From Armillaria gallica (lineage: Eukaryota; Basidiomycota; Agaricomycetes; Agaricales; Physalacriaceae): DNA of 64,000 bases. The position numbers and the translations under genes were made by a program. The notes under the pieces are model-generated. The model saw only the letters and a program-made list of their open reading frames with translations, had not been told where the DNA came from and did no database searches. Location of the stretch: contig JBANDB010000001.1 of the NCBI GenBank assembly GCA_037576215.1, positions 1,612,001 to 1,676,000 of the forward strand, given 5' to 3'. Shown here piece by piece: positions 1 to 10,602 of the stretch (position 1 is the stretch's first letter; each line of letters opens with the position of its first letter).

Positions 1-1988
1 CGTCCTGTGCGCGCCCTCATCTTAGCACCTACCCGCGAACTTGCTCTACAGGTTTCCTCACATCTCAATGAGTGTCTCAATTCAACGCATCAGGAGAAGA
101 AGCACGGTCACATAGCTAAGAAAGCCGCCAATTGTCAGCGTTGCTGCAATTGTGGGCGGGATGTCTTCGCAGAAGCAACGCAGGGTTCTTGACAGAGGTG
201 TCGATGTGCTAGTAGCAACACCAGGCCGATTATGGGATATAATGGAAGATGTATGCGTCTTTTTAGTACATACTGGATACTCTCTAATATTCACTAGGAC
301 GATCAACTGTCTAGGGACATCAAAGAGCTGAAGTTCTTAGTTCTGGATGAAGCCGATAGGATGATAGAAAACGGCCATTTTGCCGAATTAGAGAATATTC
401 TCAGACTAACACTACGGCAGGAGAAGTAAGTTTAATGTTCTGGATTGAAGCACATACTCAACGAGCCGCAGCGATGAGCAGATCCCCGGTGACGACCAAG
501 AATCGGAAGCAGAGAACAAAGATGTCGAGGAAAGCAACGCGATGCAGACTTTTGTATTCTCGGCTACTCTGAGCAAGGACCTGCAGCGGAATGTCAAGAA
601 GCGTGCGCGACCGCGAACGGGAAAAAAGAAACACGGTGACAAACCTGCATCAACTCTAGGTAGATATCATCTGGTGCGCGTTGTCTGTAAAACACTGAGA
701 CGATATTAGACGAACTCTTCTTCGCCTGGACTTCCGAGATCCAGAGCCCGAGGTGATTGATCTTAGTCCGAAAGGCGGCGTAGTTTCAACACTCAAGGAG
801 AGCAAGATTGAATGTCTATCTGCCGACAAGGTCAGTGATGTCTTTAACATCATTCGCAAGAAAATGTTCACAGACATATCACAGGATGTCTATCTCTACT
901 ACTTCCTCCTCAGGTATCCTGGTCGATCTCTTGTCTTTCTTTCATCGATAGACGGGATACGGAGGCTTCTTCCTCTAACGGAGTTCTTGAATATCAAAGC
1001 ATTCCCGCTCCACTCACAGCTAGAGCAACGACAACGACTGAAGAACCTTGATCGGTAGGTGACCTCATTCTCATCTCCGTGCCAGGTTCTTAAACAACCA
1101 AAGGTTCAAGTCCACGCCCAATTCGTGTTTATTGGCTACCGATATTGCTGCTAGAGGGTTGGATATTCCTTCAGTCGACCATGTTATCCATTATCAGATC
1201 CCTCGTTCCGCAGATGTATATATTCATCGCAATGGACGAACTGCTCGTGCCATGATGTCCGGATTTAGCATGCTCTTATGTGGTCCTGATGAACGAAGAG
1301 TCGTCAAAGCTTTACTTGGTAGCATCGGACGAGGTGCACTATTTTTCCATCTCTTCTTGAACTAGTACTTAATGAATATCAGAGGAAAACGAGGTTCCGG
1401 AAATGTCCGTCGAGTTGGGGCTGCTCGACAAGCTCAAGCCGCGTGTACAGCTAGCAAGGCAGATTGAATCTGCCCATCACAAGGCGAAGAAGGCCAATCA
1501 TGAGCGGAACTGGATGAAGGAAGCAGCCGAGGCTATGGAGATCGAGCTCGGTTCCGACTTTGACAGGTAGGTTCGGGCTCCTTCCTTGAGGGATAGCCAC
1601 GCTGACACGACTCGGTACAGCGAGTCCGAGAGTGAGAACCCAACAAAGCAGAAGCTGAAAGCCAAGAATGCAAAGGTCGCCGCTATGAAAGCTGAGCTGA
1701 AGGCGATGCTGGCTCAACCGCTTATTGCCAAGGGTATCTCAACTAGGTATATCACGTCGGGGAGCAGGCCCATTGTCGATGATTTGATTGCAGGCGAATG
1801 TAAGTACATACGTCCCCGCGCTATGAATCTGATCCTAATTGTTCTTAGATCACGAGGCAATGTTAGGTGTACGGAAATCGGAGGCTAGGATTGATTTAGC
1901 TCTAGCGAAGCAGAAGCGAAAGAAGAAATCTACTGTCAGTGTTGAAGATGGGGATGACGGAGAGGAGTGGCATGGTGTAGGAACTTAA
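1..1988 (+). CDS. MAK5: MAK5/DDX24-type DEAD-box ATP-dependent RNA helicase, 5' end missing
   Basis: Nucleolar RNA helicase of the MAK5/DDX24 family, which acts in 60S ribosomal subunit assembly (family knowledge). Ten exons can be joined in one frame: <1-71, 121-250, 298-425, 466-659, 700-830, 885-1054, 1104-1333, 1383-1566, 1621-1799, 1849-1988, giving 518 residues up to the stop TAA. Helicase motifs appear in order: PTRELALQ (Ia), GG, TPGRL (Ib), the DEAD box as LDEADR (II), SAT (III), then ARGLD (V) and HRNGRTAR (VI). The stretch [10 protein letters not shown] and the long charged C-terminal tail are typical of MAK5. The N-terminal domain with motif I lies upstream of the window. Two apparent frameshifts disappear once short introns at 72-120 and 660-699 are allowed. 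Exon borders are inferred from splice signals and phase. Confidence 0.9.
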
Positions 1989-2338
1989 AAGTTCCCAAAG
2001 TATGTTCTCCGGGGATTGTGAATAGTCGCGTTTGCCCCGCCTGCTTTATCAGGTATCTGTTCGAGCTGCCAGCACCGGCGTGCAACGTCTCCGATGTTGG
2101 ACGCGATTTTGAAAGAGCTTAAGCAAGATTATCGTCCCAGGAACTGTGCTTTATGTTCATCAATACTGAGCCGTCAAGTAATTATAGCCTGAGAACGGAA
2201 CACACGTCTCGCTACCGGACTGCCAGGTATTTCGCACTCACTTCCTACAGCACACGTTAGGTGACCGGCCGGTATCCATACCATCAATAAAGCGTAGCAC
2301 TCGATTCCGGTCCGGTGACCGTGACTTAGCTATCAACG

Positions 2339-3449
2339 ATGATCATCGTCACCTTTGTAGGCTAGATTTAACTTCCCATTGGTTCGTATTGACCCACTAA
2401 ACACAGATTAGACATGGGGAGTCTACAGATAATCCCGTAAGATCCTTCTTTCTTTCCCACTTTGCCAATCCAATCGATCTCGATAGAAAGCAGTCTGGGG
2501 TGGATGGAAAGACGCCCCACTTTCCGATTTAGGCGCGTTTGTTCGCTTTCATTACGGAAGGCGCTGAAATAAGCCAGTATAACTAGGTCGCAAGGTTCGT
2601 GCTGAGAATACCAATAATTATCTTTCACTCAGAGTGTTCATTGTGTAGCAAGCAAGAGCGCTGGGCGAGCACCTCGCCTCAACAAAGATCGACGTGATCT
2701 ATTCCTCTCCTTTACTTCGGGCTCATCATACAGGAAAAGCTGTTCAGGATAGCCAGCCGAACACGCCGCCTCTCATCCTCAACCCCAACCTCCGCGAGCA
2801 GCACTTTGGTATCGCCGAAGGATACCCTTGGTGTTATACATTTCCAGATGGCATGTCCCGTGACGAATGCTACAAAAACAATATTTTCCCCGCGTTTTTC
2901 GACCGTTCGAGCGGATTTCCAGGTGGGGAGAGCGTCGATGACCTGGAAGAACGGGCGCACAAGGCAATCAAGGAATGCATATTTCCTCACCTCGCAGAAG
3001 AAGACGGATTTCACATCGCTCTGGCAAGCCATGGCTTATGCATCGGAGAACTCGTCCACGCGCTATTAAGTTACGACTCAAAATCCAATAAGAATGAGTC
3101 GTACACTGGGTTGATGAACACAGCTTGGACGCGAGCAGTTATCTCTTTTGATGTTTGTATTCGTCACGAGTCTCGATAATGCCGTGCTAACTTGCGTGCT
3201 TTCTTTGTGTGAAGCCTTCACACCAAGGACCCGTGGATGCCAATAACCCACCGCCACTCAGCGTCAAAGTTACTCACATCGACCAGGAAGATCATCTTAC
3301 GGACCTAGTAAGTGTTCCTTGACCCTTCCATTCCACCTTTTGACTATACTCACCTGGAACAGTACAACACTATGGACACCGATGACGTTGTCAACGACGA
3401 GACGAAGACTGAAGCATTGGCATTCTTTGGAGGAGCTCATACCAATTAG
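2339..3449 (+). CDS. Phosphoglycerate-mutase-like (histidine phosphatase) protein, copy 1
   Basis: Histidine phosphatase superfamily protein of about 259 residues. Six exons fit in frame: 2339-2356, 2407-2436, 2487-2534, 2649-3152, 3215-3307, 3363-3449. The N-terminus carries the phosphohistidine motif RHGEST, split from the start codon by intron 1. WGGWKDAPLSDLG and QARALGEHL follow, and the second catalytic histidine is in SHGLCIGEL. Length and motif order fit the fungal PGAM-like group. The substrate cannot be deduced. Intron 3 would use a GC donor (GGC then GCGTTTG), because no GT donor keeps frame. The protein ends FFGGAHTN. A mirror copy on the other strand ends at 38380, and fragments lie at 9.1 and 13.3 kb. 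This copy appears the most complete. Confidence 0.82.
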
Positions 3450-3960
3450 GCTAAAGAATGACTGCGATGTTATCGACAAATTAGATTTCAATACATGCGC
3501 ATCGTCGCACAAATGTGTCAGGAATATCTTTGATGCCCAGCACTATCACCACTGCACCATACGATTATCTGTTTCTCCAAGCCGGCTCCGTCTCGCGTTC
3601 CCTAAAAATGAGCTTAATCTGGCCTCGGAGAAGCGGTCTCAAGAACCATAAAGCCTCCGTCGTACCTGCTTTTTCTCCCAAGGTATATGCTCGCAGAACA
3701 TATACCCGTGGCGGAAGCGGTGTTATGCCAACTATCACAACTACGATCTATGGAACAGTCGAGTGCATTTGGATGAAGAAATGCGACTGGATCTACGTCA
3801 AATCTCTTCAGTATATTTCTGTCCGAGAAGGAAGGATGGAAGCTGTCTTTGTCTCTACTGAACGTAGTAGTCGAGCTTTAGACGCGGACGATGAATCAGA
3901 CGACTTATGATGCGAAAAAGCATTGCTTCAAGTTAATTTACATAACGAGTAGATGCAAGA
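3450..3960 (+). repeat. Conserved 3' flank of the PGAM gene, shared with the mirror copy
   Basis: About 400 bp after the PGAM stop can be followed in reverse complement at about 37.99-38.29 kb, next to the second PGAM copy. It holds an open frame at 3515-3910 (131 codons) with no recognisable domain. The frame is not preserved in the mirror copy, so I do not call a protein. The block contains a short hairpin, listed separately. Confidence 0.6.
3682..3706 (+). other. 8-bp perfect inverted repeat (hairpin) conserved in the mirror copy
   Basis: GGTATATG and CATATACC are separated by a 9-base loop. The mirror copy at 38132-38156 keeps the stem, apart from one G-T pair at its base, although the loop has changed at two positions. 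This may be an RNA hairpin or a transposon footprint. No function is known to me. Confidence 0.5.
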
Positions 3961-4217
3961 GTAGGTATACGCTACAAGATAAGTATGGCTTACTTGACAA
4001 CCATGTCTAGTAAGTCTAATAACGACCGCGCAGCAAACCAACACCCTTGACTGCAGTAGTATCTGAGGTAGCCGCAGCTGCGGAGATGCAGACTTATGTT
4101 TCTTTTGCGCCGGCTGATCATCTTGGCGTGACCGCTTGCTGCCTGGGGAATAAAAATTGCATAATTATTAAATGTACCAATGGGAGATCCATGAGAAAAG
4201 GAGAACGTAGTGCGGAG

Positions 4218-5837
4218 TCACTGGTCAAACGCATAATCTAAAATGGATAGATTGAATTTTCCGAACCGGCTTCTGACGTCTTGTCCTTCCAGGACAGCAA
4301 TAAAATGCTGTCCGGGCTGCTGTATCGGTGCGAATTGTTGATTAACGCTCTCCACATCAGCAGGATCGGAGCAGGAAACCTTGACTGAACGAAGATGTCG
4401 GCGACGTGACGTGATCATTGCGGTAAGGAATTCTTGTAATGAGGGCATCATGACACCAAATAGCCGTAGATGCTGCAGATTTGGCAGGAATTTGTCGGAA
4501 GCAAGAGCATTGACGATATCAGAATCATCCCAAAAGAGGTCCACCTCTAAGCACACCACAGTGTCCACGAATAAGAGAGAGTCTTGGATGAGATTCTGTT
4601 CGTCTCCATCTGCAGAATAGAAGGCCAATCTGGTAAGGGAGCACCGAGACCGGAGGAAGAAATCGTTCACGACCTGGACATACTGCCGGACACCTCCATG
4701 ATCCTCACTACGAGTGACTGTAAGGTCATTTAAAGAAGGTAGGCACAAACGCGCCAGTATTCGGAGGGATGAAATCAAAAGACGCCAGACATTGGGAAGG
4801 GAAATGTGAAGAGGGAGGGGGATATCCGGGTGATTGTCGAGGCTTGTTTCTGTATCTAGATGACATTCTACCAGATGTTGGTAAATCCCAAGATTAGTGA
4901 TATCTTCGACAGACGCCGCCAGACGAGTGATTTGGAGAGGAAAGATGAAATCGCCGAGACCGTAAGTGCCAGGTAAAGTGATATTTTGAAGGCTATGGGC
5001 ATCAGCGAAGAGACTTCGGATATCTTCTGGCAGCTCCGCTCTGCCGGTTTGTGAAGTATCCAAAATATGCAAAGACAACGATTCCAGACAAGGAATCCTT
5101 CCGCGAACCACTTTCAACGTCTCCAAAAAATCCAACGAAATCTGTAGCTCCAAGGTCCTCCATCGATGTGACACCTCGAGGATCACGGCAATGACTTTTT
5201 TGGCCATATCCTGATCGTGTTCATGATCAAGTTCGAACACTATGTCGAGAGGACACTGTTCCGAACGAAGAATCATGGTTTTGAGTGCAACTAGCATGTG
5301 ACGAGGTGGAGAATAAAACTCAGCTAGAGCATTGATAGGGGACCGAACGTGAAGAATTACATGCGACCAGAGTTGGGGATAGGATAAAACTACATCCCTC
5401 CAAGCACCGCATACATGACTGAGCGTCCACGGACCCTGGGAAAAATCCAATGCCTGTGGCAGTGGCAGCCAGCTAGTGGCCCGCCACTCCGAGAGCTGTA
5501 TCTCGCGAAACACAGCTCGAAGAACATCGACAGGAAGACGTCGGACGGGTGCTAGCGTTGATGAATACACCGCCATGGCCTTGTGGACTTCATCGCGACG
5601 GCTTTGCACCTCCGATCTGATTACATCGATGCGGTCTAGCAAGGTATCGTATACCGAGACCTGTCGTCGGAGGTCCTCGATGTTGGGGATTATCCAGTCA
5701 CGGTCGGTATCAAGGAAAGGTCGAGTTGCGCGAAGAATATCGGAGACGTCAGAATTCAGAGCGTCGGATGGGAGTATGGGTTCTGGTACAGAACGCGCCA
5801 CTGCATCCAGGTGGAACATTGCATTTGTTGCATTCAT
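4218..5837 (-). CDS. F-box-like protein, copy 1 (intact, 539 aa)
   Basis: Single-exon protein of 539 residues from the agaric F-box-like superfamily. The N-terminal helical region includes RATRPFLDTDRDWI and a long helix. The F-box-like segment lies near residues 98-155, with RRLPVDVLRAVFREIQ followed by WTLSHVCGAWRDVVLS and PQLWSHV. The rest, about 350 residues, is leucine-rich and looks like irregular LRR-type repeats (LPNLQHLRLFG near the end). F-box proteins usually serve as substrate receptors of SCF ubiquitin ligases; that role is inferred here. The start is the ATG at 5835-5837, matching MNATNAMFHLD in the paralogues. Five related copies or fragments lie in the window, and this one is full length. 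Confidence 0.85.
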   Translation of the reverse strand: MNATNAMFHLDAVARSVPEPILPSDALNSDVSDILRATRPFLDTDRDWIIPNIEDLRRQVSVYDTLLDRIDVIRSEVQSRRDEVHKAMAVYSSTLAPVRRLPVDVLRAVFREIQLSEWRATSWLPLPQALDFSQGPWTLSHVCGAWRDVVLSYPQLWSHVILHVRSPINALAEFYSPPRHMLVALKTMILRSEQCPLDIVFELDHEHDQDMAKKVIAVILEVSHRWRTLELQISLDFLETLKVVRGRIPCLESLSLHILDTSQTGRAELPEDIRSLFADAHSLQNITLPGTYGLGDFIFPLQITRLAASVEDITNLGIYQHLVECHLDTETSLDNHPDIPLPLHISLPNVWRLLISSLRILARLCLPSLNDLTVTRSEDHGGVRQYVQVVNDFFLRSRCSLTRLAFYSADGDEQNLIQDSLLFVDTVVCLEVDLFWDDSDIVNALASDKFLPNLQHLRLFGVMMPSLQEFLTAMITSRRRHLRSVKVSCSDPADVESVNQQFAPIQQPGQHFIAVLEGQDVRSRFGKFNLSILDYAFDQ

Positions 5838-6010
5838 GGTGCCTATGATTCTTTTGCTTTAGCGACGCTATATGAAAGGTGGAAGAACGTACTTCTCTTC
5901 AATACTTGACTGTTGCCGTCGGGTGGAAGTCTAAAAGATAATCTGGCGTAATGGCCAGACCGCCAAGGTCGGAGTTTGTTTACCCGGGCCGTCTGCCTTG
6001 TTCTACTTTG
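5838..6010 (-). promoter_or_regulatory. Conserved upstream block of the F-box genes
   Basis: About 170 bp directly upstream of this F-box start recur nearly unchanged upstream of the copies starting at 8896 and 35744, and in shorter form upstream of 12198 and 16205. Recurrent words on the + strand include GAAAGGTGGAAGAACGTAC and GGTCGGAGTTTGTTTACC. Noncoding conservation at a fixed distance suggests a shared promoter or 5' UTR, but recent duplication alone could explain it. Confidence 0.5.
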
Positions 6011-6239
6011 TCCGACCCCCGCCGGAAACGCGAATAAGTAAAGCTTCATACCCTCTGACCTGTGAGGTATTCGAGCTTCTCATGGTAGACAGTTAGTCGC
6101 CGTTTGGTTCTCGTACGGATTTACTTACGTGTTTGCATATTTCCGCGGGGATTTCGTAGTATATAAAGCTAGATATTTCGTAGTTAGTCCCCATGTCGCG
6201 TTTGCCACAGATGTAACCCATTTTTGCTACTCACTTCGT

Positions 6240-6990
6240 TTGAGTTCAGCCCCGCGATTCTAACATGACCTACAACAGTAGATTCGACAAACCCCCCTGG
6301 ATTGGCGTCGTTCAGTATCTCCAGGCTAAGGAGTCGTCGCAAAAACCAACGCAATTCGAATTAAATCTGCTTCGGGACTGACTGAGGATGTTGATACAAG
6401 AATACATGAGATATATGAAGATGCTCTTGCGGTTGCAGAAGCAATGAGCCACTTGTGAGTCACTCATAAGTACTAGTAGTATTTGAAGTCTGAGGCCAAC
6501 ACACGTCGGACATTTTGTCTCTACCGTTTCAATGGAATCCCAGATGCAACTATGATCTATGTTTGTCGACTTGTTCACATCCATCGCTCACACAGGATCT
6601 TGGCTGACCTGGAAGGTCCCTTACATGAAACTCGGCAGCATTTTTTGGCTCCAAACAGTAGAAGAATAACCGCGATTCGCTGTCGATGGAAGCTAACACA
6701 GTCTCATTCATACGCGGTGTCGTGTACGATGTCTTTCAAGTTACCGGCCCAGAAGCACGGTACCCGTTCGGTGTGTAGATGGTTCAAGCCTGACTCTACG
6801 GCGGACGAAACAAAAGGCTAGCCAGATTATACTTACCCTGTCCCCGTCTCACTTGACGGTAACGATTGGTGGAAATGGCGTCAACAGCATGAATTCTGTC
6901 AAGGACGGCATGTATGGGTACATCAATAAGCGCTGCATGTTATAAGGATGACCAGGCATCTGGAAACATAGGCTCCCCTTTAGTATTTAC
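6240..6990 (+). pseudogene. Degenerate repeated coding unit A between F-box genes
   Basis: Remnant of a multi-exon gene I cannot assign. It aligns in the same order with unit B at 9.5-10.3 kb and, inverted, with about 37.7-37.95 kb. Recognisable pieces are MTYNSRFDKPPWIGVVQYL, then a stretch readable as IHEIYEDALAVAEAMS before a GTGAGT donor, then RFNG-type and PVPVSLDGND-like pieces. Frames change between pieces and stops interrupt them, so this copy looks broken. Confidence 0.5.
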
Positions 6991-7300
6991 GCGTAGCGAA
7001 GTGTTCTTACTGAAAACATATTTGGCCGTGTAGCAAAACCTCTCAAACCCTCCAACCAGTCACGCTCTTTCCTCTGACTCCGTCAGCCCAGTACGAGCCC
7101 CGTCAATTCCTTCTCTTGGTATGATGGTACTCATGGTATTGCAACAGTGATGTGAAGCGTACGTATGCTGAGGAAGCGACGAGCGTCGGCATTCTCAGAT
7201 GTCATCCATAAATATCCGACACTGCAAATCGCTAGGCTGGAATGAAAATCATGTAATTGCAGCAATGGGAGATCCATAGAAAGAAGAACGTAGCGCAAAG

Positions 7301-8896
7301 TCATCGGTCAATTCCAATATCCAAATCGGACCGATTGAAATTTCCGTATTGGCTATAGCCTTGGCCTTCCGGGGCAGCAATAAAGCGCTGTTCGGGCCCC
7401 TGCATCGGTGCGAGTTGTTGATTGAACTGCTCCACCGCATCATAAGCGCAGTAGATTATGATTGAACGAAGATGTTGACGACGTGAAATGGTCATTGCGG
7501 TAAGGAAATCCGATGGGAACCACAGGAGACCAAATAGCCGTAGATGCTGCAAATTTGGCATGAATTCGTCGGAAGCAAGAGCATTCAAGATATCCTCATC
7601 TACGCCAATGGAGAGCTTCACCTCTAAGCACACCACGGTATCCATTAATAAGGGAGAAGCTTGTCTGAAAATGTCATTGCCTCCGTATGGAGATGCGAAT
7701 CTGGTAAGGGTGCACCGAGAACGGTGGAGGAAATCGTTCACGATCGGGGCATACTGCCGGATGCTTTCAGCACCTTCGTCGTGAGTGATTGCAAGGTCGT
7801 TTAAGGAAGGTAGGCACAGATGAGCCAGTATTTGCAGAGATGACACAAAAAGGCACCGGACATTGGGAAGGAAAATACGAACTGGAAGAGGAAGGGAGAT
7901 ATCCCGGTTACTGATAGGTTTATGTATCTCAAGATGACACTCTACCAGAGATTGATAATCCCCAAGGTTAGAAACATTGTCGACACATGCTGCCAGATGA
8001 GTGATACGAAGAGGGAAAATGAAATCGCCGAGACCGTAAGTGCCACGTAAAACAATCTTTTGAAGGCGAAGGGCATCAGCGAACGAACTTTGGATATCTT
8101 CTGGCAGCTCCGCTCTACGCCTGTCTTGTATATTTGAAGTGTCCAAATTCAAAGATTCCAGACGAGGAATCCTTCCACGTACCCCCTTCAACCGCTCCAA
8201 AAGTTCCAAGGAACTGTCTAGCAGCAAGGTCCTCCACCGATGTGATGCTTCGAGGATCACGGAAAAGACTTCCTCGGCTATATTCATATTGTATGTGTCA
8301 TTACGATTGAACACTATGTCAAGAGGACACTGTTCAGAACGGAGAATCATGGCTTTGAGTGCGGCTAGCGTTTGATGAAGGCGCAGGCCAGCCACAATGA
8401 CGGGGAAGCGAATGCAAAGCACTATATGCGACCAGAGTTGGGGATAGGATAAAATGATATCCCTCCAAGCGCAGCATACATGACTGAGCGTCCACGGACC
8501 CTGGGAAAAGGCTAATGTCTCCCTGACGGTCTGTGTAGTGTTCCTCCACTGAGATCTCTGTATCTCGTGAAACACAGTGCGAAGAACATCGACAGGAAGA
8601 CGTCGGATTGGTGCAAGCATTGAAGAATACACCACCATGGCCTTGTGGACTGCATCGCGATGACTTTGCACCTCTGATCTGACTACATCGATGCGGCTGA
8701 GCAAGGCATCGTATACCGAGACCTGTCGTCGGACATCCCCAAGATTGGAGATTATCAAGTTACGGTCGGTATCAAGGAAAGGTCGTGTTGCGCGAAGAAT
8801 AGCGGGAATGTCATCTAGAGTGTCGGGTGGGAATACGGACTCTGGTACGGCCTGCGCCGCTGCATCCAGGTGGAACATTGCATTTGTTGCGTTCAT
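7301..8896 (-). CDS. F-box-like protein, copy 2 (intact, 531 aa)
   Basis: Single-exon paralogue of the F-box gene ending at 4218. The start ATG at 8894-8896 gives MNATNAMFHLD. The F-box-like segment follows the same plan, with RRLPVDVLRTVFHEIQ and WTLSHVCCAWRDIILS. The C-terminal leucine-rich part ends GNFNRSDLDIGIDR. It is about eight residues shorter than copy 1, with changes concentrated in the C-terminal half, the part that would contact substrates in an F-box/LRR protein (family expectation). It lies in tandem, on the same strand, with the copies at 4.2 and 10.6 kb. The spacing is about 3.1-3.3 kb and each pair is separated by a degenerate unit. Confidence 0.85.
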   Translation of the reverse strand: MNATNAMFHLDAAAQAVPESVFPPDTLDDIPAILRATRPFLDTDRNLIISNLGDVRRQVSVYDALLSRIDVVRSEVQSHRDAVHKAMVVYSSMLAPIRRLPVDVLRTVFHEIQRSQWRNTTQTVRETLAFSQGPWTLSHVCCAWRDIILSYPQLWSHIVLCIRFPVIVAGLRLHQTLAALKAMILRSEQCPLDIVFNRNDTYNMNIAEEVFSVILEASHRWRTLLLDSSLELLERLKGVRGRIPRLESLNLDTSNIQDRRRAELPEDIQSSFADALRLQKIVLRGTYGLGDFIFPLRITHLAACVDNVSNLGDYQSLVECHLEIHKPISNRDISLPLPVRIFLPNVRCLFVSSLQILAHLCLPSLNDLAITHDEGAESIRQYAPIVNDFLHRSRCTLTRFASPYGGNDIFRQASPLLMDTVVCLEVKLSIGVDEDILNALASDEFMPNLQHLRLFGLLWFPSDFLTAMTISRRQHLRSIIIYCAYDAVEQFNQQLAPMQGPEQRFIAAPEGQGYSQYGNFNRSDLDIGIDR

Positions 8897-9109
8897 GGCG
8901 CTTCTAATTCTTGTGCTTTAGCGTTCTATATGAAAGGTGGAAGAACGTACCTCTCTTCCATACTTGACTGTTGCCGTCAGGTGGAAGTCTAAAAGAAAAC
9001 CTGGCGTAATGGCCGGACCGCCAAGGTCGGAGTTTGTTTACCCGGGCCGTCTGCCTCGTTCTACTTTGTCGTCGGAAACGCGAATAAAGCTTCAATAAGA
9101 CCAAGAGTC

Positions 9110-9290
9110 GATCGATATAACCAAGAGCGCTGGGCAAGCACCTCGTATCAACAAATATCGACGTGATCTAGGTCTCTCCTTTACTTCAGGCTAATCATAC
9201 AGGAAAAGCTGATCAGGACAGCCAGCCCAAACTCCCACCCAACCCCCGCCTCTCATCCTCAACCCCAATCTCCGCGAGCAGCACTTTGTT
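9110..9290 (+). pseudogene. PGAM-like fragment between F-box copies
   Basis: About 165 bp match the start of the large PGAM exon (GAGCGCTGGGC... through ...GAGCAGCACTTTG). A stop lies in the former reading frame and the match ends abruptly. It is a relic of a PGAM gene once next to this F-box copy. Confidence 0.65.
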
Positions 9291-9329
9291 CTCACATTCT
9301 CTGACAATAAACTATTTTCGGAGAACTTG

Positions 9330-10250
9330 AAGCAGTGTCAAGAACCACAATACCAAAAGTCCTAGCTATTCCTGCGTCGGTATGGCGCCGTTCACACAAT
9401 CACAACAGATACTCATCCGATCTGGAGGCATCACAATTAAGCTGTATGTTGATTCACATCTGTATTTCTCCTCACTGTTTATTCACCATTCATTTACAGA
9501 AAGGTGCCGCAACTAGGCGCGCGATTTTGAGAGCGCGGTCCGGGGACCATCGCCCTCTGACCTACAAAAGTAAATTCAACAAATCCATTTGGACTGGCGT
9601 CGTTCAATATCTCGAAGACATGATGTCTGTTGCAGAAACCAACGCAGTTCATATTAAATCAGATTCAAAACTGACTGAGAATGTTGATACGGAAATACAT
9701 GCGATATATGAAGATGCTCTTGCGGTTGCACGAGCAATGAGCTGCTTGTGAGTCGCTCATAAATACTAGTAGCATTTGAGGGCCAACACACGTCGAGCGT
9801 TGAACTATCTGCCTTGTAATATGTATCTACGGTTTCAATGGAATCCCGGATTCAACTACGATCCATGTTTATCGACTTTGTTCAAATTCAACTTTCATAC
9901 AGGACCTTGGCTAACCCGGAAGGTCTCATACATGAAACTTGGCAGCATTTTCTTTTGGCTCCATTCAGTAGAAGAATAACCGTGATTCGCCGTCGGTGGA
10001 AGCTAACCCAGCCTCGTCCATGTGGGGTGTCGTGTACGGTGTCTTCACTTGCCCAGAAGCACGGTACCCGTTCGTTGTGTAGATGCTCATTCCTATCTCT
10101 ATGGCGGATGAAACTGATGGCTAGTCATATTATACGCACCCTGTCCCGATCTCACTTAGTGGTGAGGATCTGTGGAACAACGTCAACGGCATGAATTTTG
10201 TCAAGGACAGCATGTATGGGTACATCAATAAGCGCTACGTGTTATAAGCG
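9330..10250 (+). pseudogene. Degenerate repeated coding unit B between F-box genes
   Basis: Better preserved sister of unit A. An open stretch ends IHAIYEDALAVARAMSCL and includes KFNKSIWTGVVQYLED. It is followed by a GTGAGT donor and then by further pieces such as LRFQWNPGFNYDP and RRRWKLTQPRPCGVSC. Frames differ between pieces, and no single spliced frame was found that covers all of them. The family is unknown. The pieces FQWNPGFNYDP and FQWHPDFKYGP (orphan protein at 24.6 kb) resemble each other, hinting at distant kinship. Confidence 0.5.
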
Positions 10251-10602
10251 TGACCAGACATCTGCCAACATAGCCTGCCCTTTAGTATTGACGCGTAGCG
10301 CAGTGTTCTTACTGAAAAAAGATTTGGCTGCGTATCAAAACCTCTCAAACAATCCAACCAGTCACGTTCTTTCCTCTGACTCCCTCGGCCCAGTACGAAC
10401 CCCGTCAATTCCTTCTCTTGGCATGATGGTACTCATGGTATTACAACAGTGATGTGAAACGTACGTATGCTGAGGAAGCGACGAGCGTCGGCAATCTCAG
10501 ATGTCATCCATGAATATTCGACACGGCAAATCACTAGACTAGAATGAATATCATGTAATTGCAGCAATGGGGGATCCATGGAAAGAAGAACGTTGCGCAA
10601 AG

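Noticed and set aside
72..120. Apparent frameshift in the MAK5 gene between motif Ia and the GG motif
   Set aside because: A 49-nt intron (GTGTCT...CTAAG) restores the frame exactly, giving [17 protein letters not shown].
660..699. Second apparent frameshift in MAK5
   Set aside because: A 40-nt intron ending CACTGAG gives the in-phase continuation [18 protein letters not shown], as expected for the family.
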